Source: Thermoleophilia bacterium SCSIO 60948 (GTDB lineage Bacteria; Actinomycetota; Thermoleophilia; Solirubrobacterales; 70-9). From it: a stretch of 64,000 nt of DNA. Below the pieces are notes generated by a model. The model was not told the DNA's origin. It did no database searches and saw only the letters and a list, made by a program, of their open reading frames with translations. The stretch covers positions 1,411,001 through 1,475,000 of the forward strand of contig CP053031.1 of the NCBI GenBank assembly GCA_021496505.1. The letters run 5' to 3'. Position numbers and translations under genes: made by a program. Below, piece after piece: positions 52,220 to 60,154 of the stretch. Every line of letters starts with the position of its first letter. Position 1 is the stretch's first letter.

Positions 52220-52987
52220 GTGTCCTCGCCACTCGACTGGGACGCGAGCGCCTATGACGGCGCTTCGGACCCGCAGGAGGTCTGGGGTCGCGAGGTCCTC
52301 GAGCGCCTCGACCCCGGGCCGGGGGACGCCGTCATCGACGCGGGCTGCGGCTCGGGGCGCGTCACGAGACTGATAGCCGAGCGCCTGCCCGAGGGTCGGC
52401 TCGTCGCCGTCGACAGCTCGCCCTCGATGGTCGCGCACGCCCGCGAAGCCCTCGCCGGGGCGCCCTGCCCCGACATCGAGGTCGTCGAGGCCGACATCAC
52501 CCATCTCAGCGTCGCCGAGCCGGTCGACGCCGTGTTCTCGAACGCCACCTTCCACTGGGTCCTTGACCACCGCTCGCTGTTTCGCAGCCTCGCCGGCTGT
52601 CTGCGGCCCGGCGGCAGGCTCGAGGCGGCTTTCGGCGCCGAGGGCAACATCTCGGAGTTCGTGCGCGCGGTCGAGTCGCTGATCGGGGACGAGCGCTTCA
52701 ACCCGTATCTGCGCGACGCCACGCGGCCGTGGAACTTCGCCTCGATCGCCGACACGACCGAGTGGCTTCGCCGTGGCGGTTTCGACGTCGAGCACGTATG
52801 GATCGAGGACCGCCCGGTGCAACCGCGCGATCCGAAGGCGTTCCTGGCCGCGAGCGGGTTCGCGAGCGTCCTCGGGCCGGCGCCGGCCGAGATCGCGGGC
52901 GACTTCCTCGACGCCGTGATCGGCTCGATGCCGCGCCCACTGGTGCTCGACTACCGGCGCCTGAACATCTCGGCTCGACGGGCCTAG
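52220..52987 (+). CDS. Class I SAM-dependent methyltransferase (Tam-like)
   Basis: Methyltransferase of 255 residues with a Rossmann SAM-binding core: motif I VIDAGCGSGRVTRLIAE, acidic end of strand 2 LVAVDSSPSMVAHAR, VVEADITHLSV, motif IV region VFSNATFHWVLDHRSLFRSLAGCLRPGGRL. The order WDASAYDGASDPQEVWGREVLERL at the N-terminus and FHWVLDH recall trans-aconitate 2-methyltransferase, which would detoxify trans-aconitate and similar by-products of aconitase-type enzymes such as LeuCD next door. That link is attractive but not proven. The GTG start lies 8 bases after leuD; leuB follows in the same direction. Confidence 0.8.
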   Translation: MSSPLDWDASAYDGASDPQEVWGREVLERLDPGPGDAVIDAGCGSGRVTRLIAERLPEGRLVAVDSSPSMVAHAREALAGAPCPDIEVVEADITHLSVAEPVDAVFSNATFHWVLDHRSLFRSLAGCLRPGGRLEAAFGAEGNISEFVRAVESLIGDERFNPYLRDATRPWNFASIADTTEWLRRGGFDVEHVWIEDRPVQPRDPKAFLAASGFASVLGPAPAEIAGDFLDAVIGSMPRPLVLDYRRLNISARRA

Positions 52988-52988
52988 G

Positions 52989-52994
52989 TAGCTT
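52989..52994 (+). promoter_or_regulatory. -10 hexamer TAGCTT of leuB, leaderless
   Basis: TAGCTT ends 8 bases before the ATG at 53003 and begins 1 base after the methyltransferase stop. leuB can thus be expressed apart from leuCD. Confidence 0.5.
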
Positions 52995-53002
52995 CCGCCG
53001 CC

Positions 53003-54124
53003 ATGAGCTCGAAGCCACGCATAGCCGTCCTGCCCGGCGACGGGATCGGTCCCGAGATCACCGCCGCGGCGCTCCGCGTCCTCCGCGCGCTGATCGATTT
53101 CGACGCCACAGAGCACCTGATCGGGGGCGCTTCGATCGACGCCCACGGGACCGCTCTCACCGACGAGGTGACCGCCGCGTGCCGCGCGGCCGACGCTGTC
53201 CTGCTGGGCGCCGTCGGCGGGCCGAAGTGGGATGCGGCCGTGGCCTCCGACCCGAGCGCGCCGCGCCCGGAGCAGGGTCTGCTCGGCATTCGCAAGGCGC
53301 TCGGCCTGTACGCGAACCTGCGCCCGGTGCGCCCGGCGGACGCCCTGATCGGCGCAAGCCCGCTGCGCGAGGACCGGATCGCCGGCACCGACCTGCTCGT
53401 CGTCCGCGAGCTGACCGGCGGCCTCTACTTCGGCGAGTCTGGGAGGCGCGGGGAAGACTCGGCCTTCGACACCTGCGAGTACTCGGTCGCCGAGATCGAG
53501 CGGATCTGCCGCGTCGCCTTCGACTCCGCGCGCCAGCGCGCCGAGGGTCGCGAGCGCCCCGCGCACGTCACCTCAGTGGACAAGGCCAACGTGCTCGAGA
53601 CCTCGCGGCTCTGGCGCGAGGTCGCCAAGCGGGTGAGTGATGAGAATCCCGACGTCGGCTATGACGTGATGCTCGTCGACAACGCCGCGATGCAGCTCGT
53701 CTCCGACCCGACCCGCTTCGACGTGATCGTCACCGAGAATATGTTCGGCGACATCCTCTCCGACGAGGCCGCGACGCTCACCGGCTCGCTCGGCATGCTC
53801 CCATCGGCCTCGATCGGCGGCGACGGCCCCGGCCTGTTCGAGCCGGTCCACGGATCGGCCCCCGACATCGCCGGCACAGGCGACGCCAACCCGCTCGCCA
53901 CGTTCCTCTCGGCTGCGATGCTGCTGCGCTACGGCCTCGGTTGCGGCGCCGAGGCCGACGCGCTCGAGGCCGCGGTGGACGCGGTCCTCGACAGGGGTCT
54001 CCGCACGCCCGACCTGGCCCCGAACGAGCTCGACGTGACGCCGCCGCACTCCGACCTACCGCCTCAGGTCACCGTCGGGACGCAGGAGATGACCGAAGCG
54101 GTGCTTGCCGAGCTCGACGGCTGA
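53003..54124 (+). CDS. leuB: 3-Isopropylmalate dehydrogenase
   Basis: NAD- and metal-dependent beta-decarboxylating dehydrogenase, 373 residues. Signatures: IAVLPGDGIGPEITAAALRVL, LLGAVGGPKW, EQGLLGIRKALGLYANLRPVR, VRELTGGLYFGE, the catalytic Lys region VTSVDKANVLETSRLWR, metal Asp in VDNAAMQLV, FDVIVTENMFGDILSDEAA, GSLGMLPSAS and EPVHGSAPDIAGTGDANPLATFLSAAMLLRY. Length is normal. It completes the leucine-specific steps that begin with leuA. Confidence 0.96.
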   Translation: MSSKPRIAVLPGDGIGPEITAAALRVLRALIDFDATEHLIGGASIDAHGTALTDEVTAACRAADAVLLGAVGGPKWDAAVASDPSAPRPEQGLLGIRKALGLYANLRPVRPADALIGASPLREDRIAGTDLLVVRELTGGLYFGESGRRGEDSAFDTCEYSVAEIERICRVAFDSARQRAEGRERPAHVTSVDKANVLETSRLWREVAKRVSDENPDVGYDVMLVDNAAMQLVSDPTRFDVIVTENMFGDILSDEAATLTGSLGMLPSASIGGDGPGLFEPVHGSAPDIAGTGDANPLATFLSAAMLLRYGLGCGAEADALEAAVDAVLDRGLRTPDLAPNELDVTPPHSDLPPQVTVGTQEMTEAVLAELDG

Positions 54125-54213
54125 ACGGCATACTGATTCGAAGCAGAGCCCTCCCGGTGGCCTCGCCGCCCGCCGGGACCGGGGATTTCGGCCGACCGGA
54201 AAGGTGGTCAGCG

Positions 54214-55146
54214 GTGCAGAAGGGTGAGCTCATCTGGATGAACGGGGAATTCGTCGCCTGGGACGAGGCGCGGGTTCACGTTCTGACCCACGGGCTCCAC
54301 TACGGCACCGGTGTCTTCGAGGGCGTGCGCTGCTACGACACCGAGCGCGGTCCGGCGGTGTTCCGCCACGACGAGCACCTCGACCGCTTCCGGATGTCGG
54401 CCGAGCTCTACTACCTCGACCTGGGCTACTCGAAGCAGGAGCTCCGCGAGGCGACGCTCGAGCTGATCCGCCGCTCGGGCCTGCGCTCGTGCTACATCCG
54501 GCCGATCGCCTTCCGCGGCTACGGGCAGATGGGCCTCTACGCGCCCGACGGGCCGGTCGACGTCTCGATCGCCGTCTGGCCGTGGGGCGCATACCTCGGC
54601 GAGGACTCGCAGAAGAAGGGGATCCGCGCCAAGGTCTCCTCGTGGCGGCGGATATCACCCGACACGCTGATCCCGCACGCCAAGGCATCGGGTCAATACC
54701 TGAACTCGATCCTCGCCAAGACCGAGTCGGCGCGCGCGGGGTATGACGAGGCGATCCTGCTCGACCAGCGCGGTCTCGTCTGCGAGGGGTCGGGCGAGAA
54801 CATCTTCGTCGTCTCGGGCGGGCGGTTGATCACGCCGGGCCACACCTCGTCGATCCTCGACGGGATCACGAGGCGCTCGGTCATCCAGATCGCCACCGAC
54901 CTCGGCTACGAGGTCGTCGAGCGCGACATCGCCCGCGCCGAGCTCTATCTCGCCGACGAGATGTTCCTCGTCGGCACAGCTGCCGAGCTCGTGCCCGTGC
55001 GCGAGATCGACGACCACGACCTCGGCGAGCCCGGCGAGATCACGCGCGTGATCCAGGACCGCTACTTCGACGCCCTGCACGGTCGCGTCCCGGAGTACCT
55101 CGAATGGCTCGACCCGGTCGAGGTCGAGAGTAAGGTCGGGGGCTGA
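54214..55146 (+). CDS. ilvE: Branched-chain amino acid aminotransferase
   Basis: Fold-type IV PLP aminotransferase of 310 residues, last step of Val, Leu and Ile synthesis. Signatures: MNGEFVAWDEARVHVLTHGLHYGTGVFEGVRCY, IRPIAFRGYGQMGLYAP, the PLP Lys in PHAKASGQYLNSILAKTE, GYDEAILLDQRGLVCEGSGENIFVV, and GTAAELVPVREID. The GTG at 54214 follows a GGAAAGG ribosome site. The frame stays open upstream, but that part shows no family similarity and is taken as non-coding. Confidence 0.95.
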   Translation: MQKGELIWMNGEFVAWDEARVHVLTHGLHYGTGVFEGVRCYDTERGPAVFRHDEHLDRFRMSAELYYLDLGYSKQELREATLELIRRSGLRSCYIRPIAFRGYGQMGLYAPDGPVDVSIAVWPWGAYLGEDSQKKGIRAKVSSWRRISPDTLIPHAKASGQYLNSILAKTESARAGYDEAILLDQRGLVCEGSGENIFVVSGGRLITPGHTSSILDGITRRSVIQIATDLGYEVVERDIARAELYLADEMFLVGTAAELVPVREIDDHDLGEPGEITRVIQDRYFDALHGRVPEYLEWLDPVEVESKVGG

Positions 55147-55151
55147 GCCGT

Positions 55152-55202
55152 ATGCCCTCCCTTCGACCCCGGATCCGAATTAGCGAGCCCGCCCGCGCCT
55201 GA
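55152..55202 (+). CDS. Possible leader peptide before cimA
   Basis: A 16-residue frame, MPSLRPRIRISEPARA, starting 5 bases after the ilvE stop. Leu4, Ile8 and Ile10 cluster in the middle (codons ATC and ATT; the latter is rare here). Its stop codon falls in the loop of a strong hairpin, which is followed by a second hairpin before cimA, the first gene of isoleucine synthesis. This resembles an attenuator, but two Ile codons are few and the peptide could be chance. Confidence 0.35.
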   Translation: MPSLRPRIRISEPARA

Positions 55203-55215
55203 CGCGCGTGGCGGG
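55188..55215 (+). promoter_or_regulatory. Hairpin 1 in the cimA leader
   Basis: CCCGCCCGCG pairs with CGCG, T bulge, GGCGGG: about 10 bp with a 7-base loop that holds the stop codon of the short frame. Confidence 0.55.
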
Positions 55216-55217
55216 AG

Positions 55218-55239
55218 CCCGGCAGCGCTTCGCGCCGGG
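55218..55239 (+). promoter_or_regulatory. Hairpin 2 in the cimA leader
   Basis: CCCGGC, A bulge, GCG, loop CTT, CGC, GCCGGG: 9 bp, only 2 bases after hairpin 1. It could act as ilvE terminator or as part of an attenuator. Confidence 0.55.
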
Positions 55240-55293
55240 TCGCACTCGCTCGAGGCCACGACGGCCGCCGATCCGTTTCGAGAGGACCGCATT

Positions 55294-56913
55294 TTGACCC
55301 AGGTGAAGCTCTACGACACGACGCTGCGCGACGGCATGCAGGGTCAGGGCATGTCGCTGTCGGCCGCCGAGCAGGTACGGATCGTCCGTGCGCTCGACGC
55401 GCTCGGCGTCCAGTACATCGAGGCCGGGTTCCCGAGCTCGAACCCGAAGGAGATCGAGCTCTTCCGGATGCTCGCCGAGACCGAGCTCGAGGTCGCGACG
55501 ATCTGTGCCTTCGGGATGACGAGGCGCCGTGGCGTCGAGGCGGCCGACGACGCGGCCCTCGGAGCGCTCGTCGGGACCGCCGCGCCGGTGGTGACGCTCG
55601 TCGGCAAGACGTGGGGCCTTCACCTCGAGAAGGTGATCAGGGTCGGACGCGAGGAGAACCTGGCGATGATCGCCGACTCGGTCGCCTTCTGCCGCTCGCG
55701 TGGCAAGCGGGTCTTCTACGACCCCGAGCACTTCTTCGACGCCTACCGCGACGATCGCGACTACGCGCTCGCCTGTCTCGAGGCGGCGGTCGACGCCGGT
55801 GCCGAGAACGTCTCACTCTGCGACACCAACGGCTCGAGCCTCCCTGGTCAGATCGCCGCCGCGACGGCCGACGTCGTCGCGACGCTCGGCGACCGCGTCG
55901 AGGTCGGCATCCACACCCACAACGACGCGGAGTGCGCGGTCGCGAACTCGCTCGCGGCGGTCGAGGCCGGCGCGCGGCTGGTCCAGGGCACCCTCAACGG
56001 GGCGGGTGAGCGTTGCGGCAACGCGAACCTCGTCTCGATCCTCCCGAACCTCCAGCTCAAGCTCGGCTACGAGTGCGTCGCGCCCGAGCGCCTCGGACTG
56101 CTCAGCGAGACGGCCCATCTGTTCGACGAGCTCTCCAACCAGGCGCCCGATCCCGATCAGCCCTACGTCGGGCGAAACGCCTTCGCCCACAAGGGCGGCC
56201 TCCACGTCGCGGGGGTCCAGGCGGACTCGAGGACCTTCGAGCACATCGATCCGGCTGAGGTCGGAAACGGCCGCGACGTCCTCGTATCCGAGCTCTCGGG
56301 CCGCGGCTCGATCGTCCAGCGCGCCGCGGAGGCCGGCGTCGTCCTCGATCCCGACGGAGCCGGGCGCGCTGTCGAGCAGATCAAGGACCGCGAGCACGAC
56401 GGCTATCAGTACGAGGCGGCAGACGCGTCCTTCGAGCTCCTCCTGCGCCGCGAGGCGGGGGCGTACTCGCCGCTCTTCCGGCTGGAGAGCTTCCGGGTCA
56501 TCACCGAGAAGCGCGCCGACGGGCGCGTCGAGACGGAGGCGACGATCAAGATCTGGGCCGAGGGCAGGCGCTTCGTCTCGACCGCCGAGGGCAACGGCCC
56601 CGTCAACGCTCTCGACCGCGCTCTGCGCGACGCGATCGGCGAGCTTCACCCGCAGCTCGCGCGGATCGAGCTGACCGACTACAAGGTCCGGATCATCGAC
56701 TCCCACCAGGGAACCGGCTCGGTCACCAGGGTGCTGCTCGACGCGTCCGACGGCCGCGCGAGCTGGGGCTCGATCGGCGTCTCGGAGAACATCATCGAGG
56801 CCTCCTGGGAGGCTCTCGTCGACTCGCTCGAGCACGCGTTCCAGTCGCGCGCCGAGCCGATCGGCGGTCAGGTGCCCGCGGAGGCTCCGCCGGCCCCGCT
56901 CGGGTCGAAGTGA
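55294..56913 (+). CDS. cimA: (R)-Citramalate synthase
   Basis: DRE-TIM enzyme of 539 residues that condenses pyruvate and acetyl-CoA, opening the threonine-independent route to isoleucine. It differs from LeuA in the CimA pattern: VKLYDTTLRDGMQGQGMSLS, EAGFPSSNPKEIELF, WGLHLEKVIRVGREENLAMIADSV, FYDPEHFFDAYRDDRDYAL, LCDTNGSSLPGQI, VGIHTHNDAECAVANSLAAVEAGARLVQGTLNGAGERCGNANLVSILPNLQLK split over several strands, and FAHKGGLHVAGVQAD. A C-terminal regulatory domain follows (about 390-510). The start is TTG 55294 behind AGAGG. The same leuBCD enzymes would then convert citramalate to 2-ketobutyrate. Confidence 0.92.
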   Translation: MTQVKLYDTTLRDGMQGQGMSLSAAEQVRIVRALDALGVQYIEAGFPSSNPKEIELFRMLAETELEVATICAFGMTRRRGVEAADDAALGALVGTAAPVVTLVGKTWGLHLEKVIRVGREENLAMIADSVAFCRSRGKRVFYDPEHFFDAYRDDRDYALACLEAAVDAGAENVSLCDTNGSSLPGQIAAATADVVATLGDRVEVGIHTHNDAECAVANSLAAVEAGARLVQGTLNGAGERCGNANLVSILPNLQLKLGYECVAPERLGLLSETAHLFDELSNQAPDPDQPYVGRNAFAHKGGLHVAGVQADSRTFEHIDPAEVGNGRDVLVSELSGRGSIVQRAAEAGVVLDPDGAGRAVEQIKDREHDGYQYEAADASFELLLRREAGAYSPLFRLESFRVITEKRADGRVETEATIKIWAEGRRFVSTAEGNGPVNALDRALRDAIGELHPQLARIELTDYKVRIIDSHQGTGSVTRVLLDASDGRASWGSIGVSENIIEASWEALVDSLEHAFQSRAEPIGGQVPAEAPPAPLGSK

Positions 56914-58073
56914 GCGAGCTCGAGGCGGTCCCGCTCGCCGGCCCGTCGATCGGCGCCCGCGAGGAAGAGCTGGTGCTCGAGGTCCTGCGCTCCGGCCGTC
57001 TGTCGCTCGGTCCGGTCCTCGACCGTTTCGAATCGCGTTTCGCGGCCTTCGCCGGCGCCCGCGAGGCCGTCGCCGTCTCCTCGGGCACCGCCGCGCTGCA
57101 CCTCGGCGTCCGCGAGCTCGGCTGGGGCGAGGGCGATGAGGTCATCACCTCGCCGTTCTCGTTCGTCGCTTCGGCCAACTGCCTGTTGTACGAGCGCGCG
57201 GTGCCGCGCTTCGTCGACATCGATCCCGTGACCCTGAACCTCGATCCCGAAGCCGCGGCGGCCGCGGTCGGCGATGCGACGGTGGGGGTCCTGCCGGTTC
57301 ACATCTTCGGCTACCCGGCGGCGATGCCCGAGCTCGAAGCGCTCGCCTCCCGCCACGCGTTGGGCGTTCTCGAGGACGCCTGCGAGGCACCTGGCGCGAC
57401 CGACTCCGAGGGCCGCTCGGTCGGCGGTCGCGGAAACCTCGCGGCGTTCGGCTTCTACGCCAACAAGCAGCTGACGACGGGGGAGGGCGGCATGATCGTT
57501 TGCTCGGGTCCCGACCAGGCAGCGCGGCTGCGCAGCGAGCGAAACCAGGGTCGCGCCCTCGACATGGGGTGGCTCGATCACGACCGGCTCGGCTTCAACT
57601 ACCGCCTGACCGACATCCAGGCGGCGATCGGAATAGCGCAGGTCGAGCGCGCCGAGGAGCTGCTGCTCGCTCGCGAGCGCGTGGCCGGTCTGCTCGGCGA
57701 CGGCCTCACCGCGCTCGGCGGCAGCCCGGCCGGCGAGGGCGACCCCGACGGCCTCGTCCTGCCGTGCTCGGATCGGGGCGCCGAGCGGCGGAGCTGGTTC
57801 GTCTACACGGTCCGGCTCCCCGCGGGGACCGACCGCGACGCGGTCATCGCCGACCTCGCGCAGCGCGGCATCGCCTCGAAGGCCTACCTGCCCTGCATCC
57901 ACCTGATGCCGTTCTACCGCGAGCGCTTCGGTTTCGGCGAGGGGGACTTCCCAATCGCCGAGGAGGTCGCCTCGCGCTCGCTCGCCCTTCCGTTCTTCCC
58001 GGGGATGGCGGCGGAGCAGGTCGATCGAGTCGTCGAGGCGGTCGCCGAGGCGCTTCGCGGGGACTGGGGCTGA
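56910..58073 (+). CDS. DegT/DnrJ/EryC1-family aminotransferase
   Basis: PLP enzyme of 387 residues of the sugar-aminotransferase family. Features: VPLAGPSIGAREEELVLEVLRSGRLSLGP, VAVSSGTAALHLGVRELGWGEGDEVITSPFSFVASANCLLY split across strands, VHIFGYPAAM, VLEDACEAPGA, PLP-binding Lys186 in FGFYANKQLTTGEGGMIV, GFNYRLTDIQAAIGIAQVER, and PCIHLMPFYRERFGF. Members aminate nucleotide-linked keto-sugars for glycan or antibiotic synthesis. Here the GTG overlaps the cimA stop by 4 bases, an unusual partner, so an amino-acid-related role cannot be excluded. Confidence 0.88.
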   Translation: MSELEAVPLAGPSIGAREEELVLEVLRSGRLSLGPVLDRFESRFAAFAGAREAVAVSSGTAALHLGVRELGWGEGDEVITSPFSFVASANCLLYERAVPRFVDIDPVTLNLDPEAAAAAVGDATVGVLPVHIFGYPAAMPELEALASRHALGVLEDACEAPGATDSEGRSVGGRGNLAAFGFYANKQLTTGEGGMIVCSGPDQAARLRSERNQGRALDMGWLDHDRLGFNYRLTDIQAAIGIAQVERAEELLLARERVAGLLGDGLTALGGSPAGEGDPDGLVLPCSDRGAERRSWFVYTVRLPAGTDRDAVIADLAQRGIASKAYLPCIHLMPFYRERFGFGEGDFPIAEEVASRSLALPFFPGMAAEQVDRVVEAVAEALRGDWG

Positions 58074-58112
58074 GCGCCGTGCGGCGCCGTCTCGCGCCGC
58101 TCGGCCTCGACC

Positions 58113-58118
58113 TATAGT
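58113..58118 (+). promoter_or_regulatory. -10 hexamer TATAGT of argH, leaderless
   Basis: TATAGT ends 9 bases before the ATG at 58128. It is the closest match to TATAAT among the leaderless promoters in the window. Confidence 0.55.
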
Positions 58119-58127
58119 GGCCCGCCG

Positions 58128-59504
58128 ATGGCGCGCATCGACGAGCCCCAGGATCCGCTCTTCCAGGCGATCAACACCTCGCTCGGCTTCGACCGCCGGC
58201 TGTGGCGCGAGGACATCCGCGGGTCGATCGCACACGCGCGCGGGCTCGAGCGCGCCGGCGTCCTCGACGCGGCGGAGCGCGACAGGCTGATCTCCGGCCT
58301 CGAGGCCGTCGGCGCCGAGATCGAGTCGCGCGAGTTCGACTTCGAGCGCGGCGACGAGGACATCCACATGGCGATCGAGCGGCGGCTGACCGAGCTCGTC
58401 GGACCGCTCGGCGGCAAGCTCCACACAGCCAGGTCGCGGAACGACCAGGTGGCGACGGACGTGGCGCTCCACGTCCGCGGTCGGGCGACCGAGGCCCGGC
58501 TGCTGATCGCCTCGCTGATGGAGCGCCTGCTCGAGCTCGCGACCGAGCACGATTCGGACCCCCTGCCGGGCTACACCCACCTCCAGCGCGCCCAGCCGGT
58601 CTACCTCGGGCACCACCTGCTCGCCTACTTCTGGATGCTGCGCCGCGACGCGCGGCGCTTCGAGCAGGTGCTCGAGGCCGCCGAGGAGATGCCGCTGGGC
58701 TCCGGCGCCCTCGCCGGACTGAACTTCGAGCTCGACCGTGAGACCACGGCCGAGGAGCTCGGATTCGCCCGCCCCGCGCCGAACTCGATCGACGCGGTCT
58801 CCAACCGCGACTTCGTCCTCGACTTCCTCTACGCGGCGTCGGCCTGCGCGACCCATCTGTCGCGGATCGGCGCGGAGATCGTGCTGTGGTCCTCGAGCGA
58901 GTTCGGTTTCTGTGAGCCCGACCCCGGCTTCTCGTCGGGGTCGAGCATCATGCCCCAGAAGAAGAACCCCGACGCCGCCGAGCTCCTGCGCGCGAAGGCG
59001 CCGCGGATCACGGCGTCGCTGACCACGCTGCTCGGGGTCACCCACGCGCTCCCGCTCGCCTACTCGAAGGACCTGCAGGAGGACAAACCGGCGTTGTTCG
59101 CCGCGGCCGACGAGCTCGAGCTCGCGCTGCGAGTGGCCGAGCGGATGCTCCGCGGCCTGCGCTTCGACACCGAACGGATGGCGTCGGCGGCCGCCGACGA
59201 TCTCCCCGCGGCCACCGACGTCGCCGACATGCTCGTCGAGCGCGGGATGCCGTTCCGCGAGGCGCACGGAATCGTCGGCGACCTCGTCCGGCTCGCGGTC
59301 GAGACGGGTCGCGGGCTCGCCGAGCTGACCCCCGACGAGCTCGCCGAGCGCTCCGAGCTGCTCGACGAGCGCTACTTCGAGTTGCTCGGCGATCGTGGCT
59401 GGCTCGAGTCCAAGCGCTCGCCCGGCGGGACCTCCTCAGCCGCGCTGGCGGCTCAGATCGACCGAGCGACCGCCGCGCTCGGCGAGCTGCGCTCGGAGCC
59501 TTGA
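58128..59504 (+). CDS. argH: Argininosuccinate lyase
   Basis: Fumarase/aspartase-superfamily enzyme of 458 residues, last step of arginine synthesis. Signatures: DEDIHMAIERRLTELVG, GGKLHTARSRNDQVATDVALHVR, LPGYTHLQRAQPVYLGHHLLAYFWM (catalytic His region), NSIDAVSNRDFVLDFLYAASACATHLSRIGAEIVLWSS split over helices, and the signature loop GSSIMPQKKNPDAAELLRAK with catalytic Ser. argG is not adjacent in this window. The downstream mpg start overlaps its stop. Confidence 0.96.
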   Translation: MARIDEPQDPLFQAINTSLGFDRRLWREDIRGSIAHARGLERAGVLDAAERDRLISGLEAVGAEIESREFDFERGDEDIHMAIERRLTELVGPLGGKLHTARSRNDQVATDVALHVRGRATEARLLIASLMERLLELATEHDSDPLPGYTHLQRAQPVYLGHHLLAYFWMLRRDARRFEQVLEAAEEMPLGSGALAGLNFELDRETTAEELGFARPAPNSIDAVSNRDFVLDFLYAASACATHLSRIGAEIVLWSSSEFGFCEPDPGFSSGSSIMPQKKNPDAAELLRAKAPRITASLTTLLGVTHALPLAYSKDLQEDKPALFAAADELELALRVAERMLRGLRFDTERMASAAADDLPAATDVADMLVERGMPFREAHGIVGDLVRLAVETGRGLAELTPDELAERSELLDERYFELLGDRGWLESKRSPGGTSSAALAAQIDRATAALGELRSEP

Positions 59505-60154
59505 CGTCGCTCGGTCCGACCGCGGCCGCGACCGCGACCGCGACCGTGCCCGCGCCTACCGGGAAGCCGCTGGGCAGCGCCTTCTTCGACCGCTCCGCCC
59601 ACGACGTCGCCCGCGATCTGCTCGGCGCGACGCTTCGCTACGGCGGCGTCGGCGGGGTGATCGTCGAAACGGAGAGCTACGTCGAGTCCGACCCGGCCTG
59701 CCACGCGCACGTCGGTGTGACGGCGCGGACGAGCACGCTGTTCGACCGCCCGGGCATCGCCTACGTCTACCTCTCCTACGGCATCCACTCGCTGCTCAAC
59801 TGCGTCACGGAGCCCGAGGGCGAGGCCGGCGCGGTGCTGATCCGCGGCCTGCGCCCGGTCTGGGGCATCGACGCGATGCTCAGGCGGCGAAACGTCGCAC
59901 GAGGGGAGCTCTGCTCGGGTCCTGGAAAGCTGACCCAGGCGCTCGGTATCGGCCTCGACGACAACGCCCGGCCACTCGACGCTGAGCCGTTCGAGCTCCG
60001 TGGGCGCGACCCGTCCGCACCGCCTCCACCGATCGTCACCGGACCCCGCATCGGGATCACGAAGGGCGTCGAGTTCCCGTGGCGCTACTGCGTCAGGGGC
60101 GAGCGCGACGTGTCGCGCCCGCGGCCACCCGGGTGGGCGCTCGGCGCGGACTAG
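59501..60154 (+). CDS. mpg: 3-Methyladenine DNA glycosylase (AAG/MPG family)
   Basis: Base-excision-repair glycosylase of 217 residues that removes alkylated purines. Signatures: FFDRSAHDVARDLLGATLRY, the catalytic region VIVETESYVESDPACHAH, AYVYLSYGIHSLLNCVTEPEGEAGAVLIRGLRP, LCSGPGKLTQALGI and GPRIGITKGVEFPWRY. A TTG at 59501 overlapping the argH stop is the likely start; the next 20 residues (Ala/Thr alternation, from a GACCGC-type hexamer tract) are low complexity and precede the conserved domain. It overlaps the convergent PBP gene by 4 bases. Confidence 0.92.
   Translation: MTSLGPTAAATATATVPAPTGKPLGSAFFDRSAHDVARDLLGATLRYGGVGGVIVETESYVESDPACHAHVGVTARTSTLFDRPGIAYVYLSYGIHSLLNCVTEPEGEAGAVLIRGLRPVWGIDAMLRRRNVARGELCSGPGKLTQALGIGLDDNARPLDAEPFELRGRDPSAPPPPIVTGPRIGITKGVEFPWRYCVRGERDVSRPRPPGWALGAD
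59518..59547 (+). repeat. Hexanucleotide tract, GACCGC type
   Basis: Five consecutive 6-base units (GACCGC, GGCCGC, GACCGC, GACCGC, GACCGT) near the 5' end of mpg, encoding an alternating Ala/Thr stretch. Slippage would be in frame. Confidence 0.6.

Noticed and set aside
53941..54213. In-frame extension of ilvE upstream of GTG 54214, including a stretch rich in Ile, Leu and Val (GILIRSRALPV) that could be a leader peptide
   Set aside because: No ATG, GTG or TTG opens that stretch, most of the extension lies inside leuB in another frame, and ilvE has a good ribosome site at 54214.
56868..59267. Minus-strand open frame of about 800 codons opposite the DegT and argH genes
   Set aside because: Shadow of confirmed genes; Arg/Glu/Gly-rich with no motif.
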